From contig NWUY0300016434.1 in the NCBI GenBank assembly GCA_004151065.3, forward strand, positions 32,838 to 66,227: 33,390 bases of DNA, given 5' to 3'. Numbering within the stretch: position 1 is the stretch's first letter; the number at the start of each line of letters is the position of its first letter. The position numbers and the translations under genes are program-made. The notes beneath the pieces were generated by a model. It ran no database searches. It was not told where the DNA came from and was given only the letters and a program-made list of their open reading frames with translations. The stretch comes from Larix sibirica (Eukaryota; Streptophyta; Pinopsida; Pinales; Pinaceae). Below are positions 1 through 11,002 of this stretch, piece after piece.

Positions 1-409
1 CAGATTGCTCAGTTGATTGTGGTGGTGCTTCATTCTCTTCAAGGTTCAATCTTCCAATCCTCTCAATCACATCATCCAATTGAACCTCCTATTATCATGA
101 AGCGGCAAGAACTTCTTCATGCGATACAAATGGTGAAACAAAATGAGATTCCGAATATTAATCTAAGATAGGGATCCCCTCTCAATATCAAATTCATGAT
201 ATGTATTTACATGGGTAAATTTATCTAGATGATCAAGCTACCTCTTCATAGTCTTGTAATTTTTCTTCATTTCAAGAAAAAATACATCTATAGAAAGATT
301 AAACTTTTAATTTACCTCATCACGAAGACAATATTCCTTGGCCGTATTTGAGTACCCCAAGAAGATGCACTTTTGACTCCTTGCACCAAGTTTGTTTCTT
401 TGTTCCTTA
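1..409 (-). pseudogene. Ty1/copia pol fragment (integrase C-terminus and linker)
   Basis: Read on the minus strand from about 375 downward, the sequence gives the Copia motif GARSQKCIFLGYSN. A linker follows with HVNTYHEFD, and near the window start comes the LRGLEDRTLKRMK region, a broken form of the DDVIERIxRLNLEEN motif. The same stretch occurs at about 6725-7015 in the second Copia element, at roughly 80% nucleotide identity by eye. It is therefore an independent, related copy lying in the same orientation. In-frame stops and small indels show it is dead. It would have supplied the C-terminal part of integrase and the spacer before reverse transcriptase. It is cut by the window edge on one side and by a single N at 410 on the other. 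Confidence 0.8.
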
Positions 410-410
410 N
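410..410. other. Single-N contig join
   Basis: This is one of four isolated N positions (410, 15638, 21533, 27557). Homology to Copia pol stops here. Isolated Ns are how some scaffolders mark contigs with an unresolved or negative gap, so continuity across this point should not be assumed. Confidence 0.6.
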
Positions 411-865
411 TCTATGACTAGTTTTTGCAAGGCAATTTATGAGATTGTGTAATTGCTTGAGTAGATCTTGGTGTGAACAATATTTTCACACATTTAGTAT
501 GCATTTATTCCATCCTAATCACTTCTTAATACCTAATAAAGACACCCTTAATTTTTTTTCCGAATGACCTTCTAGTAATATGTGTAGTTTGATCTATTGA
601 TTACACTTTAGGCATTTCTATTGAATATTCTACATCTATAGAATTTTGGTTTTATGTAGGTACATTTCTATCCATTTATTCAGTAAATGGAGTTCTGTCA
701 ACTATTTTTTTTATTTCTAGTTGCATCCAAGTTCTCTAGAGATGCATATTCAAATTGGTTCCCAATGGGTAGGAATACACTTTAATTCCATTCTACAGTA
801 AGTAGAGCCAAAGGCTACATAGATTGTTGAGAAACACAACATTCCATACTTTAATTGGGTTAATG
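411..865. other. Gene-free AT-rich stretch
   Basis: I see no coding frame with recognisable similarity, no tRNA-like boxes and no clear repeat here. Confidence 0.5.
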
Positions 866-1560
866 TGTAATAGCAGTATAAACAATCATTTATCTTTGAG
901 GAAAAAAAGAGGCCTCATTTTGTAAAACAAAGTTCATTCTATGATATAGACTTTTATTTATACATTACCATTACCTTTAACTATAATTGAAGTGAAAGAC
1001 TACCTAGTTCCTTGAACAGCAAAACCATCTATACTTTGATCATAGTTATTTTAAATAGAAGTAACATCAATCGATGATATTTGAGGGAAAATTGTGGCTT
1101 CATTTTGTAAAATATAGTTCATTATGTGGCATATATTTTTATCTTGTATAGTGTCATTCCCTCAATTGTAATTGAATACAATTTTTTCCCAAGGTATTGC
1201 ACAACACAATGCTATATAATTTGATAAGAGGTATTTGTAATGGAGACAACATTAATGGTTGGTCTTTGAAGGAAATTTGGGACCACTGTGAAATGTGGTT
1301 AATTTTGTGGTAAAGAGTTCTATCTTATACATTGCCATTCCCTTCAACTCTAATTGGAGATAAAGGTTGTCTATGTTGTTGAGCCACATATTGATTACAT
1401 AGAGGACATTGATTACATAGAGGACATTTAGTTTCAACAATGGATACACATTGATTGTTGTTTGCCACACATTGATTACATAGAGGACATTTAGTTTCAA
1501 CAATGGATACACAATTTATTAATGTTTGAGGGAAAATCACAATCTCATTATACAATATAT
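866..1560. repeat. Degenerate ~180-bp tandem repeat
   Basis: A motif of the form TTTGAGGgAAAa, then a CTCATTttgtaaaa stretch, a gttca/tatct stretch and CATTaCCATTCCCTtcAA, followed by an AAttGaAg segment, recurs about three to four times at roughly 170-190 bp spacing (near 895, 1080, 1255 and 1530). The copies are strongly diverged. The open frames at 1252-1555 on the minus strand arise from this repetition and are not genes. Confidence 0.55.
1391..1513. repeat. Short direct repeats, 18-bp and 63-bp register
   Basis: The 18-mer ttgattacatagaggaca occurs at 1391-1408, immediately again at 1409-1426, and again at 1472-1489. The longer segment from 1406 recurs from 1469 (63-bp offset) over about 45 bp with no difference that I see. 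This points to recent slippage or replication-based duplication inside the older degenerate array. Confidence 0.85.
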
Positions 1561-2226
1561 AGTTATGATCTATAAATCATTGACAACTGTCCATGGGAAA
1601 CATAGATGGCATCTTTAAGTTTTACCTCCAACGGGAGTGAATGGAATGGAAATGTTATGTGGTTTCAAAGTTGGAAGATTAGACAATTATTTATCCCTAT
1701 CTCAGCCTCATTTTTTAGGAATATTTGTTTAGATGACTTGTTTGAACGAATCATTTATGATTTACTTTGTAAAAAAGAAGAACAATTAACATTGACATTA
1801 TAAGATAGATTAAAACTCTCAAATTAAAAAATGCATGCAACTTATAATCATAACTTTGTCTATAAAAACTTAGGAAATGCATGCCCTACACTATAAATGC
1901 ATGTCTAAAGGGTTTTGATGTATGTATGTCATGTCAATTACTAAAAATCATCCTTGTACATGCTTAGGTTAGTCATCCAATGTTCAGAATGGTGTTTTAA
2001 ACACTAACTCGGAAATTGTCCTATTGAGTTTAATTATATGAAACAATACACAAGTTCCCTAATATGTAATTATATGGAATCAAATACAATTGACGACATC
2101 CAGGAAACCTTATTATTTTGCAAACATCTATACCCAACCCAACAAGTCAAAATATACATTGTCCGTAAAACCAATTTCGTTTTTATTTCGAAAACAAGGC
2201 ATCAATAGAAATAATTTTCCATTAAA
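1561..2226. other. Gene-free AT-rich stretch
   Basis: Short open frames at 1606-1803 and 2090-2284 have no recognisable domain and read as chance. I see no repeat membership, although the last part may be a very diverged edge of the ~705-bp array that follows. Confidence 0.4.
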
Positions 2227-4768
2227 AAATGCACACCACATAGTTCATGAGGGTCCTAAGATAAAAATAAAACTTATTTCCTAGAACCTACATGCATATT
2301 CTTGTAGGTATATCAAAAATCCTACTTACCTATTTTCCCGCTTTAAGAGAACATTAACAAAATGCAAGCAAAAGCAAACTTATGCATATTGAATGAAATC
2401 TGAAGTAGAAACTTTTAAGGATAAAATTTAAAATATGGAAATGTAGAAAGGTGGATAACAAAAAAAATACACAATTTTCAATTTGAAACACTCAAATTGG
2501 CCAAGAAATGAAGAGTGGTTGTGCATTTTAGTGAAGTAAGCCAATTTCGACTAGCTTCATTGAAATACACACTCAACATTCATTATAAATCTAAATTGAA
2601 TGATTAAACTTGGATATTGTGTGCTTATTCATTTCAAACCTTCGTATAAGTCCAGCACATTTGTTTGACATATAAAAATTATGTTGTACAAAAATATTCC
2701 AAATTTGTCTCTTCTCCATAGGGTGAAAATTAGAGTCAAGTGCCTTAATGAAATGCACATCAGAACCTATAGTTAATGGTAAATGGACACTGAAATATTT
2801 AATCATATAGATACTAACCTTTCTCTACAATTTATCATACTCAATTGTCCAAAATAAATCTTCTATAGTGAATTTTAAGTCAATCAAAATAAAAATTGAT
2901 CATATTTGTCAATTTTCACAATCAATACCAAAATGCACTTCATGGCCAAACCAAGTACAATGGAGGTATGGAAGCTGAATATAGAAATAATTACACAATA
3001 ACGACTTTGTAAACATGCATCAAGTCTATCAAAATGTTTACTTCCCTATTTGTCCTAGTTCTACACAACTTTGATAAAATGCATATCAATACAAAATTAT
3101 GCATGTTGAAAGAAATCTGAAGTAGAAACTACTAAGGTTAAAATTGGAAATATGAAAATGTAAAAACGTGGGAAATGACAAAGAACACTCTCCAATTTGA
3201 ATCACACAAATTAGCCAATAAATTAATCTTGGGCATGCATTTGAGTGAAGCAAGGCATTTTTAGCTAGCTTCATTGAAATGCATGCCCGACTTTCATTAC
3301 AAGACCAAATTGAATGATTCAACTTTGAGAGTGTCTTTATTCATTAAAAATATTCCTGCAATCCAAAATTTGTATTTTAACACAAAAATTTATGTTGTAC
3401 AAAAAGCTTCAAATTTGTCTTTTTCCACTGGATAGAAATCAAGGTTGAGTGCATTAATTAATGCACACAAAGACTTGTAGTTAATTGTAAATGGAACAAA
3501 AATATTACAATCTAGAGATACCAATATTTTCTACAAATTGTCATACTCGACTTTCCAAAATAAGTCTTTTACATTGAAATCCAAGTTTATGAAAATAACA
3601 ATTAATACTATTTGTCAACTTCCATAGTTAGTACAAAAATGCACTCCATGGAAAAACCAAATACACTCTTAGTATAAAATTTAGACTAAGACGTAATTAC
3701 ACAATAATTGACCTATTTAGCCATGCATCAAGTTTTCCAAAATGCCCATATACCTATTTTTCCCACTTATACACAACTTTGGCAAAATGCATACCAATGT
3801 AAAAGTATGTATGTTGAAGGAAATCTAAAGCATAAACTTTAAAGAATAAAATTAAAAATATGGAAATGTAGGAATATGTATAACTACATAACACACTCTC
3901 TCCAATTTTAGTCACTCAAATTGGCCAATAAATGAGCCTTGGACGTGCATTTTAGTGAAGCAAAACAATTTTGGACAACTTCATTGAAATGCATGCCCAA
4001 CCCTCATTACAAATCCAAATTGAATTAAATTCAACTTGAAGAGTGTGTATTTATTCATTACACACATTTTTATAATTCCAAATTTCTAATTTAACACACA
4101 AAGCTTTATGTTGTGGAAAGATACTCAAAATATTCCTTCTTTCCACAAGGTAAAAATTAGAGTCGAGTGCATCAATGAAATGCACACTAGGACATGTAGC
4201 TAATGGTAAATGAAACAAAAAAATTCCAACCTGGAGTTACAAAAAAAATTGTATAAGATTTCATACGATTTTTCCAAAATAAATCTTCTAAATGAAGTCC
4301 AAGTTTGCCAAAATAACAATTGATACTATTTGTCAATTTTTATAGTTGGTACAAAATTGCACTCCAGGGCCAAACCAAGTACGCCCCATGTATGAATTTG
4401 GATTCAAACATTATTACACAATACTAAATCCATGTACCCATCCATTAGGTTTACTAAAATGCCTACATGCCTATTTTTCCCCACTTATACGTGTCAAAGA
4501 CAAATAATGCATGCTAAAGGATATTTGAAGTAGAAAATTTTAAGGAACAAATTGGAAATATTAAAATTCAAAAAGGTGCCTAATAAAAAAATGCACACTC
4601 TCCAATTTCAATCACTCAAATTGGCCAAGAAGTGACGCATGTGCCTGCATTTTAGTGAAGACAGTTTTGGTTAGCTTCATTCAAATGCATGCACAACCTT
4701 CATTGCAAGGACAATTTGAATGATTCAACTTGGAGAGTGTGTGTTCAATCATTATACACATTTATATA
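2227..4768. repeat. Tandem array of a ~705-bp AT-rich repeat, ~3.6 copies
   Basis: The marker aaatgcactCCATGG-like sequence lies at 2227, 2931, 3637 and 4354, giving periods of 704, 706 and 717 bp. A second marker, gaaatctgaagtagaaac, lies at 2395, 3112, 3820 and 4520 (periods 717, 708, 700). All copies share, in the same order, a CACTCAAATTGGCCAA box, a GCATTTTAGTGAAG box and a CTTCATTGAAATGCATGC box. Divergence looks like 15-25%. The fourth copy is cut at 4768, exactly where the Copia LTR begins, so the array predates that insertion. No conserved reading frame spans the copies, so it behaves as satellite-like non-coding DNA. Confidence 0.85.
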
Positions 4769-4989
4769 TGACATGCCTTGGATAACTCCAAATGATGGGA
4801 TGAATTTCCATTAACGTGCATCATGTATAAATACAATGCTGAGAGACCTTTAGTTTTCATCTTCCAAGAGGTCGTTTGGACTTCACAGTGACTCTTAAAC
4901 TTATTTTTAGTAAATATTCTATATTCTAATATGCGCAACAAACTAATATTTACAATATACCACAATACCTAAGTATTAGGTATCTAACA
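4769..4989 (-). repeat. 3' LTR of Copia element (221 bp)
   Basis: On the minus strand it starts TGTTAGATACCTAA directly after the polypurine tract and ends GGCATGTCA, so it has the usual TG...CA ends. A TATA-like TATTTATACA lies about two thirds of the way in. It aligns along its whole length with 17992-18213 (222 bp) at roughly 70% by eye, including the shared GACCTCTTG and GGAGTTATCC blocks. The left flank is the interrupted 705-bp repeat; the five bases next to the LTR are atata. Confidence 0.85.
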
Positions 4990-4998
4990 TCCCCCCTT
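4990..4998 (-). promoter_or_regulatory. Polypurine tract (plus-strand primer site)
   Basis: Minus-strand TTAAGGGGGGA lies directly against the LTR start TGTTAG. This is the expected place and composition for the RNA primer of second-strand DNA synthesis. Confidence 0.8.
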
Positions 4999-5030
4999 AA
5001 TCTAAAGGGGTGTTTGTGAGTCCAACCATC

Positions 5031-5470
5031 ATTCTAAACTTTTTCAAACTTTTCTCGTCCAAGTGCTTTGGTGAAGATGTCTGCAATTTGCTCAGTTGTT
5101 GAACAATGTATCAAATTAATGGCCTCAGACTCTTTATGATGTTGAATTGAATGGTACTTCGAGTTGATGTGATTTGTTCGATCATGGAATCTAGTATTCT
5201 TGGACAACTTGATTGCCAAAGTGTTATCAGTCAAAAGTGGAGTAGTGTTCACCTGAGTCTTCTTCTAATATTCTAGTACCTTCTTGAGATGCACAATCTC
5301 CTTTGTTTCTTTTTCATATGCCACACATTCTACCTTTGTAGTGGAATCTATTGGAACACGTTTTTTATGTAATCTAAAAGAGATAGATGTTGATCCAAGA
5401 ATCATGAGGTATCCTAAAGTAGACACACCATTCTCTTTATCACCATCAAATTTTGAATCTGAATCCAATT
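5031..5470 (-). pseudogene. Copia RNase H domain (decayed)
   Basis: Two minus-strand frames carry it. 5468-5265 reads SDSKFDGDKENGVSTLGY, then STTKVECVA (family form STTEAEYVA), then a KEIVHLKKVLEY stretch. 5252-5034 reads LLTDNTLAIKLSKN, HDRTNHINSKYH and EQIADIFTKALGREKFE, the classic C-terminal end of Copia polyproteins. The family role is to degrade the RNA strand of the RNA-DNA hybrid. The glutamate of TTEAEY is lysine here, and a stop or frame break separates the halves near 5255-5265. The domain ends about 30 bp before the polypurine tract, as in intact elements. Confidence 0.85.
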
Positions 5471-6511
5471 AATTTGAAGTATTACACCTTAGAGTATTTG
5501 AGTCCAAAGTCTTGAGTCCTTTTCAAGTATCTTAGAACTATCTTTGCAACACACCAATGTCCTTCACAAGGGTTTTGCATCAAATTGGAGAAGATTCCAA
5601 CTGCAAATAAAATATTAAGTCTAGTAGTGGTAAGGTAGATAAGGATTCCCACAAGTTGTTTGTATTTGGATGCACCCTAAAATTCAGTCCCTTCTTTTGA
5701 TGTTAGCTTCAAATTATGTTCCAATGGATTAGCTACAAGATTACATTCATCCATGCCAAACTTGTTTAGTAATTCTCAAATGCACTTTATTTTGGGAGAT
5801 GAATATATATATATGGATTTTTAGTCACTTCAATGCCCAAGTAGTAGTGAAGATGTCCCATATTAGTCATCTCAAAGCCTATCTTCAACTCTTTCTTTAT
5901 CGATTCAATGTATCTTTCATTGTTCCCCATCAACAACAAATATCTACATACATCACAAGATATAAAACGAATTTTCCAACTTTCTTGACAAACAGAGTTG
6001 CATCATCAAGATTAAATTGTTTCAAATTCAATTTCATAGATGCTCAGTTAGCTTTTCATACTGGGAACAAGGTTCTTGTTTTATTCCATACAAAGACTTG
6101 GTGATCTTGCATACTTTTTGTTCTTTTCCTTTCACAACAAAAACTTCTAGTTGAGACATGAAGACGTTGTTTTTCGAGTCTCCATTCAAGAAAGAAGTCT
6201 TCACATACATTTGATGAAATTTCCACCCATTATGTGCAACCAAGGCTAATAGGGTATAAATGGTATCCCATTGTTTTGTGGGGGGGACTCTCATCATAGT
6301 CTATTTCTTCTTTTTGTGCAAATAATTTTTCCACAAGCATTTCCTCATGCTTGTCACGTGAGCCATCTAGTTTTTACTTGTTCATATGGACCCACTCGCA
6401 GCCAATTGGTTTGGTTCCAAATGGTGGGTCCATCAACTTCCATGTCCTATTCTTGATGACAAGATCATATTCATTCTTCCTAACTTATTTCCACTCATCA
6501 TAAGAAGAAAA
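5471..6511 (-). pseudogene. Copia reverse transcriptase (RVT_2, decayed)
   Basis: From about 6500 downward the minus strand shows a degraded N-terminus with NRTWKLMDPP and KPIGCEWVH. A frame at 6297-6034 follows with ALVAHNGWKFHQMYVKTSF, VFVVKGKEQKVCK and SLYGIKQEP. The first catalytic aspartate (family QMDVKTAFLNG) is tyrosine. The YVDD box reads YVDI at 5939-5950, followed by a stop. Further down, with several stops, QLVGILIYLTTTRLNI-like and MQNPCEGHW-like blocks remain. It cannot encode an active enzyme. Confidence 0.85.
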
Positions 6512-6809
6512 TTATTTAAAGGAATTTGGTTCATGGTTAGAAGATAAATTCAATTCACAATCATATGAAACATTCATATATTTTACATCACTTGAATCTG
6601 AAACATTTGCATCACCTCCATCATTTTTTCTTGTTGAACTTCTAGTTCCTATGTTTCCAACCTCATCAAGATGAACACTTTCAAGTGTCTTCATGACCCA
6701 CTTTGGAAATTTTTGTGAGTTTCTAGGTTGCTCAACTGATTGAGATGTTGCTTGATTCTCTTCAAGATTCAATCTTCTAATCCTCTCCATCACATCATCC
6801 AATTGAACC
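6512..6809 (-). pseudogene. Copia linker between integrase and RT
   Basis: A 96-codon open frame reads DDVMERIRRLNLEENQATSQ, PKWVMKTLESVHLDEVG and TRSSTRKNDGG. It matches the low-complexity spacer before RVT_2 in plant Copia elements and recurs in the fragment at 1-409. Its apparent stop is only a decay point; homology continues into RT. It has no known catalytic role. Confidence 0.75.
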
Positions 6810-7705
6810 TCATATTCTAGTAAAGTGGCATAAACTTATTAATGAGGGGGAGATGATGTTTCGAAAGGAGATTCCAAATATTAATCCAAGATAGGGATCC
6901 CACCTTCAAGATGTGGAATATCATTGTCAAATTCATGGTATGCATTTACATGGGTAAATTTGTCCAGAAGATGCACTTTTGACTCCTTGCACAAAGTTTG
7001 TTTCTATGTTCATTAGAAAGGGAAAATAAGTGGAACCAAAAACCTTGAGATGCTTCACCGAAGCAATGCGGCCATATCACATTTCATATGAAGTCTTGTT
7101 TCCAAGAGCATGAGATGGACTTATGTTTCTCAAATAGACTAAACATATACTACATCACCACAAAACATCAATTTCACATTCTTGAAAAATAGCATGGAAT
7201 GTACAAATATACTCAAGAGTGTCATGTTCATTCTTTCTGCTACACCATTATGCTAAGGATTATATTGAACAATGGTTTCATGTATAATCCCATGTTGATG
7301 AAGATAGTTTTCAAATTCATTAGAGGTATATTATTTTCCATTAACACTGCAAAGAGTGCTAATATGAGATTGTGCTTCATTTTCAATCCATACATGAAAA
7401 TTTTTAAATGTTTCAAATGCCTCAGATTTATGTGTCAATTGATAAACCCAACACATCTTGGTGTAATCATCACTAAAGGTCATGAGATATTTATTACCAT
7501 TTGCAAAATAAATAAGCATGGGTCCACACAAGTCAAAGTGTTGCAACTCTAATTTTCTACATGCTCTAGAATTATAATCATGAAAATATTGCTTATGATG
7601 TTTGCTAAGCATACATGCATCACACTGCTTCAAATTCCTTGGAATTGTGTGCAAACTAGAAACACATTCTTCTTCAACAAACTGATGCATGTGTCCTACC
7701 CAAGC
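6810..7705 (-). pseudogene. Copia integrase (zinc-binding end plus rve core, decayed)
   Basis: The minus strand reads TIPRNLKQCDACMLSKHHKQ (CxxC of the zinc-binding domain). Next come LELQHFDLCGPM and NKYLMTFSDDYTKMCWVY, with the first catalytic Asp in HFDLCGP. Then KSEAFETFKNF and NEAQSHISTL follow, with VNG where most copies have DNG, the second catalytic Asp. Beyond one stop, YNP*HNGVAERMN, SHALGNKTSYEMWYGRIASV and the KHLKVFGS block are still legible down to about 7020. The domain would insert the cDNA. Its upstream half was moved to 13491-13781 by the insertion of the 7712-12547 element, which abuts it. Confidence 0.88.
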
Positions 7706-7711
7706 ACCACA

Positions 7712-9183
7712 AGGCATGTGGGTCAGAGCACGCAACGATCACTCTAATACCAATTTCCCTATGCACAAGGGTGAAGGAATCAACTGGTCCTACACAACAA
7801 AATTCACACACACACAAAATCAAACACATAATCACACACATAAACATGGGATCAATAGGTCCTTCTTCTCTTATGCACAATAATTCATATACATGTAATT
7901 ATAGTTATGCCTCAATTGGGAATTTCTCAAACACTCATCACATACAGGGGTTCAAAGACCCTCCAATATCCTCACACTCTCAATTCCTCTATGGCCTGCT
8001 AGTCTCATTCTTAGCTAGGCATTACATACACAACAGAGTCTACGCTTTGTTCTCTTAGCCTACACTTAACTTTTCCTATGTGCCTCTACTTGACCACCTT
8101 CTCCTTCCTTCTTTGTCTCAAATTTTCGGTGAATTTTCCCTCTCTCCTTCTCTCTAGACACTTCCTCTGTCTCTCTTCTTCTTTCCCTCTCTCTGCGTGG
8201 AGAATTATTCTTTTCTCTCATCTCTCTCTATGGAAACTTATTTTGTCCTCCCTTTTTCCTCTCTTCTCTTTGTCTCTCCATCCTCCTTTCTATCTGGAGA
8301 CTCCTCCATCTTCTTGAGGTTCCTTTCTTCTTTCCAAAATTTTCCTAGCGTGCACGAATCCTTGGTTCATTACCTCCTGTCATTTGCATTATTGCGCAAT
8401 CATGGTGAGTTCCTCGATCTCCACCAAAAATTTCCCTAAACATAGGGGTAGCATTCTTCCCTCAATCGTCATTATTTCCCCATACAGGATTTTATAACTT
8501 CATCATTCAAATATATTCCTTCTATATCCTTCGATCGTCGCAACTTCCTGGTCTTTGTGACTCTCTGATGCACTCAGATCCCTTCTTGTTGGCTCCTTAC
8601 TCTCAAGCCTCAATCCATTCCCTCTTTATGAGTATTATCGATACCTGTGGTATGATACATCATCAGATGTCACTCCTTGTCTCTCCATAATACCTTCATA
8701 TGGCACTTTTGATGCCATTCCTGACGAGTCACTTCATATGTGACAAATATGATACCATGCTACCGATATCCTACTCCTAATCCCTTGGATTCCGATATGC
8801 TAGGTTTGATACATTGGAACTCTCCACTCCATTGGTCTTCCAAGTCACGCCTATGGCGGTAATATACTCCGATGGCTAGCCTTCGATGAGGCATCACCGA
8901 TACATTGAATTCTGATGCCGCTTGATCTGATAGTTGGGATCACTCCCGATAAACCATCGAATGACTATGGTCACTATTGGGATAACAATTTCAGTACTCC
9001 TTTGGGTTCCCTTCTCCATTGATCGTATGACTACACATGCCTTAGATATCTCAGCGAATGCCTGATATTTCTCCTCCAACACTTTTCTCGATGTCGGCAT
9101 GCGTCCAAACTCCTATGGATGGCTACACCTTATGTCCAGCACTTTCAATCCTTAGTCAGAATCATGCTCAATCTCCAATGCCT
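7712..9183 (-). repeat. 3' LTR-like direct repeat (~1.47 kb)
   Basis: It pairs with 11035-12547. Shared blocks include acataaacatgggatcaata (7836 and 11159), ggttcaaagaccctcc (7949 and 11272), ctacgctttgttctct (8040 and 11363) and ccaacacttttctcga (9076 and 12441). The low edge abuts Copia integrase coding sequence. This copy lacks a clear match to the last ~30 bp before the primer site in the other copy, so its end is diverged or truncated. The pyrimidine-rich middle (8080-8400) creates long spurious frames. Confidence 0.75.
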
Positions 9184-9292
9184 AACTCTTCAGCCAGATG
9201 CTCCTTCATCGGTTCTCCTATGCGTATTTGAAGGCATGTCCTCATGTTGAGTCCTTCGGTCTTCCTATGAATATGGTTCTCTTTTATTCCTC
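9184..9292. other. Short non-repeat strip before the 3' repeat
   Basis: This is where a polypurine tract would lie on the minus strand. Only a weak purine run (near 9188-9196, minus-strand CTGAAGAG) is visible, so I do not call a tract. Confidence 0.3.
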
Positions 9293-10260
9293 TTATGTCA
9301 ATGCCAAACTTAATAGAAGATGTGTGTCCATATTTGCCTTCATTTTCATCTTTACCTTCCTCCCTTTCTTCATGGACTTAATTGCCTCTTTCTTCTCTTC
9401 TTTCTTGATCTGCTCCATGATGTCATTATGCATCCTTAGCACTCTAGTACGGTGCCTTCTTTCCCCATCTCTACTCTTAGTAGCTCCATGGATACTCTTT
9501 GCATTGTGATCTTCTTTGGAAACCTCAATGCTACCCTTCTCACCATCTTCCATATCAACACACTCATAAGTGTTTAAACAATTAATAAAACCAGGGACCG
9601 CTACACAATCCTCCTTCTCATCTCCACTAATCTCTACTGCAACAATTGTGGTTCCTCTCTCATTCTTCTCCTCATAGATATCCATTGTATCTGGTGATTC
9701 TCCACCAATTTATCCTTCTACAGTTTGAACTGTGGCCTTGAAAACTTCTACGATTGCCTTTTCCTCGTCCCTGCCTTCCTCTGCTATGGCTTTGTTGACC
9801 ATCTCTCTTCCTTCTTCTTCCTCAACATCCACTACAGTCTCTACCATCACTACAAGTTCCTCAATATTCTGATCCTTCACAACAACAACTCGGTTGTTCT
9901 CATCACATGCAACTTCACCCTCACTGTATTTTTTTTTCTCTTTTCTCACACATGCATAGTTGACAACTAATTTATGTTTTTCCTCATACATATTTTCCAA
10001 CGATTCATCATCCCTTGGTTCTTTCTCCACCTTATCCACCACTAGTTCTGCTTCCGCAACACCCTTTACTTTTACTGCAGTGGCCACACCACATATATCC
10101 TCTTCTCCACCCTCATGGGATTGGAGGTCTCTGTCCTCTTCCTCTTCAAATAATATCTCTACAACCTGCTCCTATTGCTTCAGGGAGTCCCAAAACTCCT
10201 CCTTTCCATCTAATCTCTTGTAATATACATCGTCCAATTCATCTCCTCCTTCTTATGGAT
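9293..10260 (-). pseudogene. Acidic/lysine-rich ORF of the non-autonomous element
   Basis: A single minus-strand frame runs from about 10260 to 9293. It holds a stop near 10170 and one near 9710, and the frames 10087-9710 and 9685-9293 are in register across the second. The N-terminal part reads DELDDVYYKRLDGKEEFWDS and then EEEED. The middle is rich in E, V and K. The C-terminus is strongly basic (RRHRTRVLRMHND, then KKEEKKEAIKSMKKGRKVKM). I recognise no family and see no CCHC zinc knuckle or enzyme motif. A gag-like or nucleic-acid-binding role is only an inference from its position between primer site and 3' repeat. Confidence 0.5.
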
Positions 10261-10295
10261 AACACACCATTACCCCTTTCTCATGCATCAGCTTC

Positions 10296-10562
10296 CTACT
10301 CATCACATGCCCGAGGAGGGCATGCCTCTAATGATTGATCCAACACCTCGAGCCTCTCTACAATTAGCTCTTTAATTTTCCTCATCTCCTCCATTGTGAG
10401 GCTTCTTGTCCCCTCCATCAATGCCTTCAACAAATTTTCACATCTCAAGGGTTTACTGACCCTCCAATCACTTTCTAAAGCTTCTATCTTCACTAATTTT
10501 CTTCTAAACTCATCACATATATCTACGAGAGCTATCACCTTCCATGAACTTGCTCCATTCAA
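10296..10562 (-). pseudogene. Upstream ORF piece of the non-autonomous element
   Basis: An 88-codon minus-strand frame reads SSWKVIALVDICDEFRRKL, then RKIKELIVERLEVLDQSLEA. It is helix-prone, with heptad-like leucine/isoleucine spacing in the second half. The frame continues upstream of the first Met through KDWKLEWSKFM-like sequence to about 10620. It lies in a different frame from the ORF at 9293-10260, so a frameshift probably separates two parts of one ancestral protein. Family unknown. Confidence 0.45.
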
Positions 10563-10654
10563 GCTTCCAATCCTTGACCGCTTTATATAGTCCCTCTATG
10601 CACCTACACAATGTGTGGTTTCTTCAAGAAAATTCCAACGATTTCCTCTTCAAC

Positions 10655-10960
10655 AATTCTACCCAATCCTGTTGCTAGAACTATTACCTTTTTCAACTTC
10701 CCACGTGGAACTTAATTCTTCCTTTCACTTTAAGTGGGATTTCCTTTTCTACTAGAAAAATCTACCCAACCTCCTTGTTGGAGCTATCTCAAATTCTCAA
10801 ACCTACAAGGGTTTGCTTCTCTTCTTCCTTCTGATAACTCTACCCAACCTTCACTATTGGAGCTATCCTCACAGCTCTACCCAACCACATCTGGAGTTGT
10901 CTTCCTCAACTCTTACAACTTCCCTTCAAATCTACCCACACTTTCAACTGTGTAGTCGTA
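10655..10960 (-). repeat. Interspersed ~30-bp leader motif, five copies
   Basis: On the plus strand a motif like CTCTACCCAACC, five to nine variable bases, then TGGAGCTATCCTC occurs at about 10657 (degenerate), 10761, 10839, 10876 and 10931 (degenerate). Spacing is irregular (103, 78, 37 and 55 bp). It lies between the primer site and the first ORF piece, in the transcript leader of the element. Confidence 0.7.
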
Positions 10961-10990
10961 GTTTCTTCTCATCTCACGGAGGATACTCCT

Positions 10991-11002
10991 ACTCTGATAC
11001 CA
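10991..11002 (-). promoter_or_regulatory. Primer binding site, tRNA-iMet type
   Basis: Minus-strand TGGTATCAGAGT matches the common plant retrotransposon primer site complementary to initiator tRNA-Met (TGGTATCAGAGC) at 11 of 12 positions. It sits right at the inner edge of the upper direct repeat. A second, poorer TTGGTATCAGAAC lies inside the repeat at about 11067-11079. Confidence 0.75.

Noticed and set aside
4762-4965. 67-codon minus-strand frame
   Set aside because: It lies wholly within the Copia LTR, which is non-coding.
7771-8439. Open plus-strand frames rich in Ser, Leu and Phe
   Set aside because: They come from a pyrimidine-rich part of a direct repeat; the matching repeat at 11085-11781 has different frames, so no protein is conserved.
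9725-10338. Plus-strand frames of 81-107 codons
   Set aside because: Shadows of the minus-strand acidic ORF; Ser/Pro/Thr-rich because they are antisense to Glu/Val/Lys codons.
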